64,000 nucleotides of DNA, taken from assembly GCA_031761405.1 (NCBI GenBank), contig JASEVX010000010.1:30681059-30745058 (forward strand). Reading direction: 5' to 3'. The translations under genes were made by a program, and so were the position numbers. Under the pieces are notes generated by a model. The model had not been told where the DNA came from, did no database searches, and saw only the letters and a list, made by a program, of their open reading frames with translations. Shown here in pieces: positions 33,172 to 44,844 of this stretch. Numbering within the stretch: position 1 is the first letter of the stretch; each line of letters begins with the position of its first letter. Source of the stretch: Serripes groenlandicus. Lineage: Eukaryota; Mollusca; Bivalvia; Cardiida; Cardiidae.

Positions 33172-33443
33172 TTTGTTTGTTTGTTTGTTTGGAGTTTTAA
33201 CGCCGCTTTCAACAGCTTTGGTCATATCACGGCGGTCAGTGCACCTACCCATGTTTTCCTGGCTTTCCCACACCAGTACTTACACAACATTCTTTCGAAG
33301 CCACTGACTACTTTCTCACATAGATCAGAGGTGAGAGGCAATGGAAAACATCGCCCGAAAGAATGTCGCCGCAACCGGGTATCGAACCCGTGACCTCCAG
33401 ATCACGAATCAGATACGCTACCAATTGAGCTACCCGGCCGGGT
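33172..33443 (-). mobile_element. tRNA-derived SINE, family C, with 15-bp target duplication
   Basis: The minus strand begins with a tRNA-like head containing tagctcaattggtagcg (A box) and gggttcgatac (B box). It continues with a body of its own and ends with the 'cgccgtgatatgac ... aaagcggcgttaaaactcc' tail common to family B, then (CAAA)n. Direct repeats caataagccaataaa lie at 33,157-33,171 and 33,444-33,458. Confidence 0.9.
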
Positions 33444-33557
33444 CAATAAGCCAATAAAACGCATTGCAATATAAAAGAAATGTTACTTTTATTTTTCGGC
33501 TCAGCTTTGAACATTAAGTTACCTTACCTGTAATAGTTAGGTAAAGTATCCTTGTAG

Positions 33558-33833
33558 ATGCAACGAGCCTTCATTTTTCAAGTACATGCAAACATCCTGG
33601 TAGACCACATTTCTGATGCTCATGAAGTCACGATGACATTGGCGAAAGCCTTGTTTTCGGAGGACGAGTTGAAGACACACTCAAAGGCGGGAAGGAAAAC
33701 GGCAAAATGCAAGAACCAAACTCTGAGGCCACCTCTAGATCAAAACAAACTTGTTAGAGAATGGTTAGGAAAAAGACAGGAATATCGAAGGAACTTCTTA
33801 ATAATAAGATAGAAAATCTGCAAAAAGTGCTTA
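33558..33833 (+). pseudogene. BEN-domain-like exon remnant
   Basis: Encodes TLAKALFSEDELKTHSKAGR, PPLDQNKLVREWLGKR and, one frame away, LLNNKIENLQKVL. A BEN-type DNA/chromatin-binding domain often shows a hydrophobic-LF-x-x-EEL start, a conserved PLD and a basic helix, and this order matches. The frame change near 33,785 and the repeat insertion at 33,834 suggest it is no longer functional. Host gene unknown. Confidence 0.45.
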
Positions 33834-34292
33834 CAGTGTGTATACCACGTGACTTTGACGTCACAAATGCTACGGCGAACAGAAATATGTTACTTCGGTT
33901 TAAAAGTAAAAACAAAGGTAACTTTTTTAGTCTACGCCGCTTGAAGAGCCCTATCTCCGGTTTTTCAACGGAGTTTGATTAGTGGTTTAGTTTCTTCAAA
34001 CACTTCGATGAACCCTTTCTCAAAATTTATTAATATCGCCGACAGCCGGAGCATTATCAAAACTGGATTTTGAGAACAGGTTCGTCGAAGTGTTTGAAAA
34101 AACTAGACCACCAATCAAACTCCTGTAAAAGACCGGAGATAGGACATTGTAAGCGGCGTAGACTGCACCATGTCTCATTAAAAAGGGTGAAGAAATAAAA
34201 GTTACCATCGTTTTTACATTACTAACAAGAACAATTATTGCTGTCTGACCATGCAAATATGACGTCAAAAGTCACGTGGTATACACACACTG
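33834..34292. mobile_element. Long foldback element, ~220-bp arms
   Basis: Ends CAGTGTGTATACCACGTGAC and gtcacgtggtatacacacactg. The arms are complementary for most of their length (for example ttcaaacacttcgatgaacc against ggttcgtcgaagtgtttgaa; gtctacgccgctt against aagcggcgtagac). gctta occurs on both flanks. TIR wording CAGTG... is hAT-like. It interrupts the BEN-like exon. Several short frames inside are by-products. Confidence 0.75.
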
Positions 34293-34554
34293 GCTTAGGC
34301 GTCCACAAAAGTAGAAACAAAAACATTACAAATGAAATTAGTTGGCGTTCACGCTGCGGCACTCTTGACAATATTTGTTCAATAGTTACCGTTATCATTG
34401 TCATAATTTGCAGCGGTATAAATGATATTTCCTCTTATTTGGCTGATCACTTACTGTTTGGTTAACCTTAGCTTTCAGAGCTAATCTTGACCAATGAAGA
34501 TCAATCTTTGTCTGTCAACTTTAGTTTATGTTTCAAACATTTACAACATAAAAT

Positions 34555-35230
34555 AAACAAGAGGCCCATGAGGGCCTATGCTCTACTGGCATTGATCTTG
34601 CTTGTTTCAAAAGGAACCAATATGTCATCAATATTCAAATACCATCTGGCAAGATCTAGAAACCAAATTCTTATGCGATAATGTATTATCGAATGTCTAA
34701 TGAATAACTAGGCAATTCGACATTCGTTATTTACATGTACAATGACATTCGACGAATTTGGTTTCTAGATCTTGTAATTTGCCAATGTCTCATCAATATC
34801 GAATCAAATGTCTGATAGAAAGTCTATTGTCAAACTAACCGATTAGACATTCGTTTTTTGAAACATACAATGTTTTATGTCTATTTTGGACTCTAGATCT
34901 TCTTATGTGATAATGACTAACTAGGCAATACGACTTTCGTTTTTTTCAATGTATAATGACCTATGTCGAATTTGGGTTGTACATATTTTATCTTCTAGAT
35001 ATTCTTTGCGAATGTGACATCCTAATGTATAATTAGACATTCGTGTTTTTTAATGTCTATTGTCTAATTAGCCGTACAGATATTAAAAGTTGCGAATGTT
35101 TAATTGAATGTCTGATGTCTAATAAGACATTTGAATTTTTGAATATATAATATTAAAATGTGCATATGTCTAATGTCGAATTAGACATTCATTTTTTAAG
35201 TGTGTAATGTTTTACGGCTTATGTCAGGCC
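34555..35230. repeat. AT-rich diverged tandem repeat around 'tagacattcg'
   Basis: It begins with aacaagaggcccatgagggcc, an element terminus common in bivalve DNA (established knowledge is limited). It then runs through many imperfect copies of (t)agacattcgttttttgaa-tgt-ataatgtctaatgtcgaa. The right end is indistinct. No gene seen. Confidence 0.55.
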
Positions 35231-35259
35231 AACTTAACTCATTAACATGCCCAGATGTA

Positions 35260-36000
35260 CTTTAAGGTACAGTCAAGTCGCCAATAACGGAATTTCCCCA
35301 ATAGCGGAACAACTTTTGAGTCAATACCTCGTATATTTTTAACCAGTCAGTATTTTTTCATTCTAAATGTGCCTACGAACAAAATGTCCATCCGACATCA
35401 AATCACGAGACGTTTGCAGGATGCCACCAAATTTCCACATGTGAGCCTCGTTTTCAATAATTGTGCATCAGCGTTGCAGACAGTTTTCTAACTTTTCGAA
35501 AGTAATTAAGCATTGAATGCCAACGTAAATCGTAAGTACTATCTATTTACATTATGGTTCAATCATATTGTTTACACCAAAGCTTATCTGTTATAAATGC
35601 TGTCATGGAAACCAATGTATAGTAGAGTCGCCAATAACGGTTTATTCGTGCATGAAGCAATCATTTTGGGGGGTCATCTCAAAATTTATTTCAACTGTCA
35701 AATTTGACATTTCTGGAAAGTTTCTTGTTGAAAACCTGTAGAAACGAATATGTTTGTGTTGTAAAAAGGACAGCAATCGTTTCATTATATTAATTTATAA
35801 AAAGATACACACTTTTGTTTTGAAAATTATAGATTTTATTCAAGTTAGTTCAAACTTGGCCACTGAACATTGGTCTATATACATGTAGTTAGTGTACATG
35901 TACTGATGTACACTTATAAATTTACCTGGTACCTTCTAGATGCATAACTGTTTAGGTAAGCAATCTTAATTAAATCTCTATCAAATAAAATCCTAATGAA
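35260..36000. other. No gene; two direct copies of a short motif
   Basis: The phrase agtcgccaataacgg occurs at about 35,275 and 35,629 in the same orientation. Otherwise there is no recognised feature in this AT-rich stretch. Confidence 0.4.
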
Positions 36001-36013
36001 TGACAATAGATTC

Positions 36014-36350
36014 CAGGGGCGTAGCTTGGCAATACTCAATGTGTAGGCCGTCTCGTGAGAAAATCAACATTGTGGACTCTGCATAAAGTATCGACCCAGA
36101 TCAGCCTAAGCATGCCACACAGGCGTACCCGGATAAACACTTTTCGCCTCCTGTGGATTTTCTGTTTCAGGAATCACTATCACTACTATCTATCCCCGCT
36201 TACACGGGATGTGTCGGCCGGATCAGTCTGCGCGGACAGCGCAGGCTGATCTGGTCGATACATTACGCAGATGTGTAACGCCGCAGCTGCATTTTTAGAA
36301 AAGAATGTGTAGGCACGTGCCTACAGTGCCTAAAGGGAGCTACGCCCCTG
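36014..36350. mobile_element. TIR element CAGGGGCGTAGCT...AGCTACGCCCCTG
   Basis: Perfect 13-bp terminal inverted repeats, with gattc on both flanks (36,009-36,013 and 36,351-36,355). The inside contains a GC-rich foldback (gatcagtctgcgcggacagcgc...) and no transposase. CAGGGGCGTA ends are typical of hAT MITEs, but the visible duplication is only 5 bp. Confidence 0.75.
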
Positions 36351-36427
36351 GATTCAGACCTACAAAAAACAAAATAGACTGTTTGGTTATATTTGACTTT
36401 ATCACGAAGTGACTTATAATTTGCAGG

Positions 36428-37656
36428 TGATGGGTCCAAAAAAGAAGTGTCAACCAGAATGCAGTCCTACCCAAAAGAAGGCAAAACGTATACAAGAAAA
36501 GTACAGGGGTAAGCGCATGAGCCCTGGAAAAAGAGAGCACTATATTGTGTGTCGCTGCGGAAGGCAGCCGCAGAGAATGACTTATCTGTTTCTTATTTAT
36601 ATAGGAGATTGAAAGGGTGAAGTTGATAACTTCAAAATGAAGGGACCAGAAATTGTTTTCAATGAAACAGAAGAAGAATCAATGGCTAGATGGTTACAGG
36701 AGATGGCTCAGCATGGAATGGGCTTAAGAATGTGCGAATTTTTGGATTTTGTCCAGTCAATTGTGAAAAATAAGAAACGCAAAGTCCCATTCAAGAATGG
36801 CAGACCAGGGAACAAGTGGTACTATGTTTGTTTTTGGAAGAAATGGCCGTATCATTTCCAACAGGATGGAGACCCCACTTGAACTTAAAAGGTCAAAGGT
36901 CACTAAGGAAAAAACTGACAAGTGGTATTGCGGGTTTAGAGAATTCCTGTGTAGCAAAGACCTTATTGACAAACCTTCCAGGATTTGGAACGCCGATGAG
37001 TGGCTTTAGCATGGGATGCAATAAGTCAAAGGTGATAGGTCCAACAAAGAATGAATTGTCAGTGCCAGTTATTACAGGTGGAAAGCAACGATTAACAGTA
37101 ATGTTCTGTTGCAGTGATGCCACCTTTCTTCGTGTATCCTGAACCAAAGCCACGAGGATATAACCCGTTAAATAGCTCCATTGAAGGTTCCGAGATAGCA
37201 TACACACCTAAAGGTTGGATGGACACAGCAACATTCTCAAAGTTTATCGACCACTTTGACAAGCATGTTGGGATAGAGCGTCCTGTATTGCGTGAGTAGT
37301 CATGTGAGTCATGATGTGTTCATGAAGGCCAAGGACAAAGGTTTAGAGCTGTACAGACTTGTGCCAAATGCCACGCACCTAATGCAGCCGTTAGACAAAG
37401 GTGTATTTGGTCCCTTAAAATCCCGCTGGCATCTCACTACAAGAAAATATATGCGTGAAAACCCTGGTAAAACCATAGAGAAGGTAAAATTTGCAGAAAA
37501 GTTAGCAGAAACCTTTTGGCGATTCTATAAGCCACTTACCATCATTAATGCTTTCAAATCGTCAGGCATCTATCCAGTTGACAGTAATGCGATCTCTGGC
37601 GACATGCTAAAGCCTTCACAAACCTACAGAGAAGAATCCAAAGAAGATACAAGAAA
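36428..37656 (+). pseudogene. pogo/Tigger-like transposase, N-terminal and DDE part, multiply broken
   Basis: After a Lys-rich start (MGPKKKCQPECSPTQKKAKR) the gene shows a CENPB-type helix-turn-helix (IVFNETEEESMARWLQEMAQ...VPFKNGRPGNKW) and then the DDE_1 core. Core blocks are RIWNADEW, GCNKSKVIGPTKN, VITGGKQRLTVMFCCS, MLPPFFVYPE-like MPPFFVYPEPKPRGYN, LVPNATHLMQPLDKGVFGPL and INAFKSSGIYPVD. The blocks fall in at least three frames (for example shifts near 36,830, 37,005 and 37,110). The segment around 37,285-37,300 that should carry the next catalytic Asp (family pattern L-x-D-G-H-x-S-H) is deleted down to VLRE-stop. It is interrupted at 37,656 by two LINEs and continues at 44,845. Confidence 0.85.
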
Positions 37657-38817
37657 TGAATGAATGAATGAATGGTGTTTTAAGGCCCGTCGACAACTAA
37701 GGTCATTTTGGGCGCTTAATAATTTACTTAATGTAAAGTGAAATAATCAAACATGATGAATGCGATACCTAAAATAAATATAAAATAACATGTAAACCAA
37801 ACAAGCCCAACATTCCTATGTAATACTTAACATAAAGATAACTAATATCTGAGGAAATGTGGAACAGGATCAGTAAGAGTAATGAATGTGCAAAAGCACG
37901 ATTTAAGAAATAATCATATTTTATTAAAGATATTAATTTCCCTAAGGAAATCAAATAAAAGTTCCGGTTTGACAGACTCAAAGAGCTGACGCATACTTTG
38001 AGCCTTGAAAAATCTATCACGTATTGGAGCGAAATCAGCACATTCCAGAAGAATGTGCTGTACTGAAAGTTGTGTAAAACATGGAATACATTGAGGTGCT
38101 TCCTCACCTTTCAGTAAGTATGCATGAGTTAACCATGTGTGCCCAATGCGTAAACGAGCAAGGACAATTTCTTCTCGGCGACAGGATCTAAAAGCTGGTA
38201 GCCACTCACCAAGTACTGACTTGATCGAGTGCAGTTTATTATTTACTTGCTCATTCCAATCACTTTGCCACTCATCGTAAAGTAAAACATGTATTAAAGG
38301 TTTAAAATCGGAATAAGGTATTTTAAAAGGTAAAATATCTTGTGAAAGAGCAGACTTGGCTGCCAAGTCGGCATGTTCGTTACCGTGAATGCCCATATGA
38401 CTGGGGATCCAGCAAAATACTACATGTGCTGTTGCACAAATACGCGATAGCTTAGAAAGGAGGTTAACAATAATAGGGTTCTCTATTTTGTCATTCTGAA
38501 GTGCCTGCATAGCAGACAATGAGTCAGTAAAGATAATATATCGCCAATAACCGTCGGATTCAATATGGTCCAAAGCCAAATGAATTGCTTTTAACTCGGC
38601 AGAAAATATAGAAGCATTATTTGGCAACCGAAATGTTATCACATCGCCATCATGAACTGCAGCGGCAGCAGCATTTTTTCCATCCTTAGAACCATCTGTA
38701 TAAGTTATAATATGTATTTTTAATTTCAATATACTTGGATTTAAAAACAATAGGATCTGTGCAGGCCTTTTTATCGGTCGCAAGATCATAAATGAAGGAT
38801 GGACTATTTAGAGTCCA
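37657..38817 (-). mobile_element. I-group LINE copy 'C', truncated in RNase H, inserted in the tail of copy A
   Basis: From the TTCA tail (37,657) to a 5' truncation at ~38,817. It includes an almost intact RNase H frame (37,914-38,789) with YTDGSKDG, SAELKAIHLALDH, FTDSLSAMQAL and HMGIHGNEHADLAAKS. Copy A starts immediately beyond with aatgaatgaatgaatgg. No separate duplication is seen at 38,817 except the simple repeat itself. That fits insertion of C into the TTCA tail of copy A. Confidence 0.85.
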
Positions 38818-39134
38818 ATGAATGAATGAATGAATGGTGTTTTAAGGCCCGTTGACAACTAAGGTCATTTTGGGCGCTTAATGATTTACTTACTGTAAAT
38901 TATGAAATGATTGAAATATAACTAACCAGTTTATTAGACAAAACAATTAAACATGATGTACGCGATATTTAACATTAATATAAAACGACATGTAAAACAA
39001 TGTAAAACAGAATTTAGGCAAACAAGCCAAACACTGCTATGAAATACTTAACATAAAGATAAACAATATCTGAGAAAATGCGGAACAGGATCTGTAAAAG
39101 TAATACATGTGCAAAAGCACGATTTAAGAAATAA

Positions 39135-42100
39135 TCATATCTTATTAAAAATATTAATTTCCCTAAGGAAATCAAATACAAGTTCAGGTTTGACAGACTC
39201 AAAGAGCTGACGCATACTTTGAGCCTTGAAAAATCTATCACGTATTGGAGCGAAATCAGCACATTCCAGAAGAATGTGCTGTACTGAAAGTTGTGTAAAA
39301 CATGGAATACACTGAGGTGCTTCCTCACCCTTCAGTAAGTACGCATGAGTTAACCATGTGTGCCCAATGCGTAAACGAGCAAGGACAATTTCTTCTCGGC
39401 GACAGGATCTAAAAGCTGGCAGGCACTCACCAAGTACTGACTTGATTGAGTGCAGTTTATTATGTACTTGCTCAATCCAATCACTTTGCCACTTATCGTG
39501 AAGTAAAACATTTATTAAAGGTTTAAAATCGGTATAAGGTATTTTAAAAGGTAAAATATCTTGTAAAAGAGCAGACTTTGCTGCCAAGTCAGCATGTTCA
39601 TTACCGTGAATGCCCATATGACTGGGGATCCAGCAAAATACTACATGTGCTGTTGCACAAATACGCGACAACTTAGAAAGGAGGTCAACAATAATAGGGT
39701 TATCTATTTTGTCATTCTGAAGTGCCTGCATAGCAGACAATGAGTCAGTAAAAATAATATATCGCCAATAACCGTCGGATTCAATATGGTCCAAAGCCAA
39801 ATGAATTGCCTTTAACTCGGCAGAAAATATAGAAGCATTATTTGGCAACCGAAATGTTATCACATCGCCATCATGAACTGCAGCGGCAGCAGCCTTTTTT
39901 CCGTCCTTAGAACCATCTGTATAAATATGCTCAAAGTTATAATATGTATTTTTAATTTCCATATACTTGGACTTAAAAACAATAGGATCTGTGCAGGCCT
40001 TTTTATCAGTCGCAAGATCATAAATGAATGATGGACTATTTCGAGTCCAAGGTGGAGAATCTGAAATCTCCTGCCTCGCGATGTCCTCAAGATCAACATC
40101 AAGCTTAGCGACTTCGGGACCGTAACGGATACCAAAAGGCGGTATTACCCGTTCCTTCTTTAAAAATAATTCCTTGTATAAAGGTTTAAAAACAACTCTA
40201 TGAGTGGGATTTGAAGGGTTAGACTTAAGTTTTAAAAAATACTGCATAGCTAGCTTTCGTCGGCGTAAATATAAGGGTGGTTCATTGGCTTCCACATAGA
40301 GACTTTTGACGGGCGAAGTTCGAAAAGCGCCCAGAGCTAGCCGTAAACCGTGATGGTGAATGGAATCAAGTGTTGCAATATATGATTGTCGTGCCGAGCC
40401 ATAAACAATACATGCGTAGTCTAATTTAGATCGTATTAATGATCTGTAAAGTCTCAACAGGACTTTACGGTCAGCTCCCCAATCCATATGGGATACAACG
40501 CGTAAAAGATTTAATCCTTTCTGGCATTTATTTCTAAGATATTTAATATGAGGTATAAATGTCAATTTTGGGTCAAACAATAGACCAAGGAATTTAAATT
40601 CAGGCACAACTTCAATACGAGTGCCATCTAGTGTTAAATCTGGATTTAGGTGGTGTTTACGAAGTTGACAAAAGTGCATACATTTGGTCTTGCTTTTAGA
40701 AAATTTAAAGCCATTTTCGTTTGACCATTTTTGTAAATTATTCAAAACTTGTTGCAATTGTCTTTCAATTGTATGCATATTTTTTTATCTGTAACAAATA
40801 CAGAAATCATCAACATATAAAAAGCATTCAACTCCAGGGTTAACAGATTTAATAATGTTATTAATTTTAACACTAAAAAGTGTAACAGAAAGAATACATC
40901 CCTGGGGAACACCCATTTCCTGTTCGTGTGGTTCAGAAAAAGTATCACCAACACGAACTTTGAACTGACGGTCAGAAAAAAATGCAGAAATAAAATAAGC
41001 AAGGCGACCTCTTATGCCGAAAGCATAGAGGTCATTCATAATTCCATACTTCCAAGTCGTGTCATATGCACTTTCTAAGTCAAAGAAGACGGAGACTACA
41101 TGCTCCTTTTTTATAAAAGCTTCACGGATAAAAGTTTCAAAACGGATCAAATGATCCATTGTGCTTCTATGTTTACGAAAACCAGACTGAACAGTTGTGA
41201 TAAGTTTGTTCTTTTCAATAAACCAAACAAGTCTGTCGTTGACCATTCTTTCCATGGTTTTACATATGCAGCTGGTTAAGGCTATGGGGCGATAACTACC
41301 AGGATTAGTTGTATCTTTACCAGGTTTGGGAATTGGAATAACGATGGCCTCTTTCCAAGAACCCGGGAGACTTCCCGTTCGCCAAACCTGATTATAAACG
41401 TCAAGTAAACAAGAAAGGGACCGAAAAGGTAAATTTTTAAGTAATTGATAGTGTATATCATCTGAACCCGGAGCGGTATCATGGCACTTTTTCAGAGCTG
41501 TTTTTAATTCTTTTAACGTAAAAAGTTTATTGTAGGCCTCTTTATTCTTTGATTTAAAATTTAGTTTTTGTTTCTCCTTCTGTTGTTGAAATTTTTGAAA
41601 CTTTGGAGAATAGTTTGAAGAGGACGACTTTTGCGCAAAGGAATCTGCCAAAGTATCAGCAATATCCTTCTTTGAAGAAGCGACACCGTCTGGAGTGTCC
41701 AGGTGATTTACACCAATCGAGCTACTCTTGCCATTAATTTTTCTTATCATATCCCATGTCTTTTTGACGGATGATCTAGAATTTAACCTTGATACATACC
41801 GTCGCCAAGACGCACGTTTACTTTTTTTAATAGTTTTGCGAGCTTTTGCTCGAGCTATTTTAAATTTTTCATGGTTTTCATGGGTTGGCCTCAGGTCAAA
41901 TTGTCTGAGAGCCGATTTGCGTGTACCTATAGCCTTTTTGCAATCCTCATCAAACCAAGGTTTGTGAGGGCGCTTTGGAGTTGTCGAAGTTCGTGGTATT
42001 GCTTCTTCAGCTGCCTGATAAATTAATGAAGTAAAAAGTTGTGTAGGATTATCACAATCCAAAAAATCATTCGGAGTAATGGATTCCTCACATCGCATCT

Positions 42101-42876
42101 GGAATAAATTCCAGTTCGCTTTGTGAAGCCTCCATCGACGCGGACGCTCCTGGACAGAGCGTGCAGTTTCAGTAATAATTAAAGGGAAATGATCACTACC
42201 ATGAAGGTCGTCTGAGACCTTCCATGAGAAATCAACAAATATATCAGGGCTACAAACAGCAAGATCAAGAGATGAGTAAGAACCAGTAGCAGGGTGCAAG
42301 TATGTATATGATTTTTCATTTAAAAGACAAAGATATTGTTTAAAAATAAATTCTTCTAACTTTCGACCCTTTATATTGGTGTCGTTACATCCCCACAATG
42401 TATTGTGGCAATTGAAATCCCCCATTAAAATGAAGGGTTTGGGGAGTTGAGAGATAAGGTTGTTTAGTTTATCTATATCTAGTGGCATACTCGGTGGGAG
42501 ATACAATGAACACAAAGTCACTGCTTTGTTAATAGAAATTCTAACAGCAGTTGCCTGCAATGTTGTATCAAGATTTATTAGCTTATGAGGGAGGGACTGA
42601 GTTATTGACAACTACAGCAACCCCACCACACACACGGTCACCAGCCCGAGAGGCTGTGTGATAACAAGAGTGATACTTTAGTGTAAATTTGTCAGAATCT
42701 TTCAGGAAAGTTTCCTGAAGACAAAGTGCTACTGGTTTATTTTCATTGATAAGTAAGGATAATTCTTCAAAGTTAGAATTTAAACCTCGACAATTCCATT
42801 GTAAAATAGTGTTACTCATCATCAATGTATATATGAGTAAGACAGAACACGGACTAGGAAGTATGGATTTAATCAT
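39135..42876 (-). pseudogene. LINE copy A ORF2: endonuclease-reverse transcriptase-RNase H, two lesions
   Basis: The start MIKSILPS at 42,876 overlaps the ORF1 stop by 8 bases (ATGATTAA), suggesting coupled translation. The apurinic endonuclease follows (LQWNCRGLNSN, LCLQETFL, LMGDFNCHNTLWG, GSDHFPL). Reverse transcriptase contains VIPIPKPGKDTTNPGSYRPI, LVWFIEKNKL, SVFFDLESAYDTTW, GVPQGCILSVTLF and the YVDD active site. RNase H (~39,930-39,560) contains YTDGS, AELKAIHLAL, TDSLSAMQAL and NEHADLA. Two defects are seen. A one-base frameshift near 42,600 lies inside the endonuclease. A TAA follows the YVDD block at 40,785, where copy E keeps a sense codon in the run C-Y-R-T-K-N. The copy is therefore unlikely to be autonomous now. 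Confidence 0.9.
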
Positions 42877-44128
42877 TTTGTAAAGGTAATCTTATAATTT
42901 TACCTTGCTTATTATTATCTGCAATAGTATCTTCTGCTTCCATGTCTTCACCAAGACACTGGTAGCGGTTATGGTTTTTTATTTGGTCATCGGATCCCTT
43001 GGGAATACGATCCGACGCAACCACTTTACTTGAACTTTTGTTTTTATTTGGTCTCGGACTCTTTTGAGTTTGTTTTGAGCTAGAAGTTGATGTTTTGGGG
43101 CTAGACTTTTTATTTTCAGTGACAACTTTAATTTGTTCAATAACTTTAAGAGGTTCGGCAACTGTATTAGCTTCAATAACTTTAATGGGTTCGGTTTGAA
43201 CAGCTACATCAGTCTGGGTGATAGCATCTTTTCTTTCCACGGGCTTAGAAGAGTTGTTTTTTGTGACATTAGCATATGAAACGGTCAAATTAAATCGGGT
43301 TTCATAAATTTTCTTCGCCTCAGGAAAAGAAAGACCTTCTTTGCATTTGATGGTAACAATCTCCTTCTCCCGTTTCCACACAAGGCAGGAGCGGGAGGTA
43401 GAATAATGCTCACCACCACAGTTTGAACATTTAAGTGTATTTTTACATTCATTTACATCTGCATCATGTTCGGAACATAATGCAGTGCAACGACGGCAAA
43501 CCTTTTCTTCTATAGTTTTTCGGCATTTCGATTCATGATGGCCATACTTATAACAAGTGTAACATTGCAATGGGTTAGGGATGTATAAGTCAACAGGGAC
43601 ATTCAAGTATCCAACTTTAAGGGATCTTGGCAAAATAGCTGTATTGAATGTTAGCACCAAGGTGTTTGTTGGTATCTTGATACTGTCCCTGTAGGAAGTC
43701 ATCCTTCTGACATGGACGACCAGTTGGTCGGCCAGTTCAGAAGCAATTTCCTCCTCAGAAACTCCTGCAAGGTCTGGGCATCTTATTATTCCTTTTGATG
43801 TATTTAGTGTATTGTGTGCAGAGCATTTGGCAGGTATATTGAAAAAAGTCTTTAATTTTAGTAGGTTGTCTGCGTGTGCCTTCTTCTCAACTTCAATGAG
43901 AAGGGCACCAGATTTCATTTTTTTAACAGACTTTGGTGAGCCTGCAATTGAAAGTAAGCATTTTTGAATGACGAAAGGTGAAAGGGAAGATATAGCTTGT
44001 TCAGGTAAATTTGATTCAATCAATAAGAAGCGGGGAAATGAAGGGTTTGAAGTGTTGCCATTTGGTTTGTCGATATCGGAGTCCGAGTCCATTTGAGTAC
44101 GTGTGCGTTTTTTGTTTTGAGGATCCAT
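42869..44128 (-). CDS. LINE copy A ORF1 (gag-like nucleic-acid-binding protein)
   Basis: Start chosen at MDPQNKKRTRTQMDSDSD (44,128), because upstream in-frame sequence is GC-rich 5' UTR-like and lacks a better start. This gives 419 residues. The N-terminal half resembles an RNA-recognition-type fold of LINE ORF1 proteins. Zinc knuckles lie around residues 187-245: CYTCYKYGHHESKC, then CRRCTALCSEHDADVNEC and CSNCGGEHYSTSRSC. The C-terminal third is Lys/Ser/Thr-rich and probably disordered. It is intact and so could still make protein that coats LINE RNA. The stop codon overlaps the ORF2 start. Confidence 0.85.
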   Translation of the reverse strand: MDPQNKKRTRTQMDSDSDIDKPNGNTSNPSFPRFLLIESNLPEQAISSLSPFVIQKCLLSIAGSPKSVKKMKSGALLIEVEKKAHADNLLKLKTFFNIPAKCSAHNTLNTSKGIIRCPDLAGVSEEEIASELADQLVVHVRRMTSYRDSIKIPTNTLVLTFNTAILPRSLKVGYLNVPVDLYIPNPLQCYTCYKYGHHESKCRKTIEEKVCRRCTALCSEHDADVNECKNTLKCSNCGGEHYSTSRSCLVWKREKEIVTIKCKEGLSFPEAKKIYETRFNLTVSYANVTKNNSSKPVERKDAITQTDVAVQTEPIKVIEANTVAEPLKVIEQIKVVTENKKSSPKTSTSSSKQTQKSPRPNKNKSSSKVVASDRIPKGSDDQIKNHNRYQCLGEDMEAEDTIADNNKQGKIIRLPLQND

Positions 44129-44844
44129 GTTTAATTTTTTTAATTTCGTCAACCGCGGCCCCCACCCGCCACGGAGTCCAACAAGGGAACACGATACATG
44201 GAGCGGAAATCCAGCTCCTCGTGTCAGGGGTACACAGATGGTATACTTAGATATCGCGGATAAGTTAGCGCGACAAGGAAGAACATGGATGTGTCCCCCA
44301 GATCGGGGATCCGCCATGCAAGTCAGTGTCCCGACCAAAACACCCGCGCTACCCAATTAGCCCATTAGCCTATAATAGACGAGGCACAATAACTTGTAAA
44401 CTTTATGCAAATTAAATATGACACATATAATATAAAGTTGGTGTATATGAAATGAAAGAAACGATCGGATGGAATATTTTCAAGTGAAAAAGAACAAAAC
44501 TTATACGTAGATACATGCAGATATTTATGACAATTTAACACCATTACAGTTAACATACATGTATTTGTAAGAAAAGAAAAAGTGTGCCTAAATCTAATAT
44601 ATCACCAGCCGTTTGCACTAGACCGGGCCCATCTAGGCTCCCGTTTACACCGAAGCAGAGGCCAAAGCAGTGTGTTGGAAAGTCGGAGATCCCTGCGCTT
44701 CCCTCAACTGCCAGGATCCTCGTTTCCTGCTTACGAGTATCCACCCACGGCAAACAGGCGGGTCCATTAGGGGACTTCTACCCCTTGTAGGACAGACAGC
44801 CGGCGTATTCTAACCCCCATCGGCAGGGGGGGAGATACAAGAAA

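Larger units (their letters stand above)
38818..44832 (-). mobile_element. Full-length I-group (I/Nimb-like) LINE copy 'A'
   Basis: About 6.0 kb on the minus strand: a GC-rich 5' UTR (44,832-44,129), ORF1, ORF2 with endonuclease, reverse transcriptase and RNase H, a 3' UTR, and a TTCA simple-repeat tail. The 12-bp duplication agatacaagaaa at 37,645-37,656 and 44,833-44,844 encloses both this copy and the later copy C, so A landed in the pogo-like transposase gene. Gag knuckles plus a C-terminal RNase H place it in the I superfamily. Nimb is a guess based on mollusc occurrence. It is the reference against which the other five or more fragments here were read. Confidence 0.9.

Noticed and set aside
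33380..33443. tRNA gene on the minus strand with ggtagctcaattggtagcg
   Set aside because: It is the head of SINE family C bounded by a 15-bp target duplication and continues into a SINE body.
44011..44360. Plus-strand frames over the LINE 5' end
   Set aside because: They are antisense to LINE ORF1 and its GC-rich 5' UTR.
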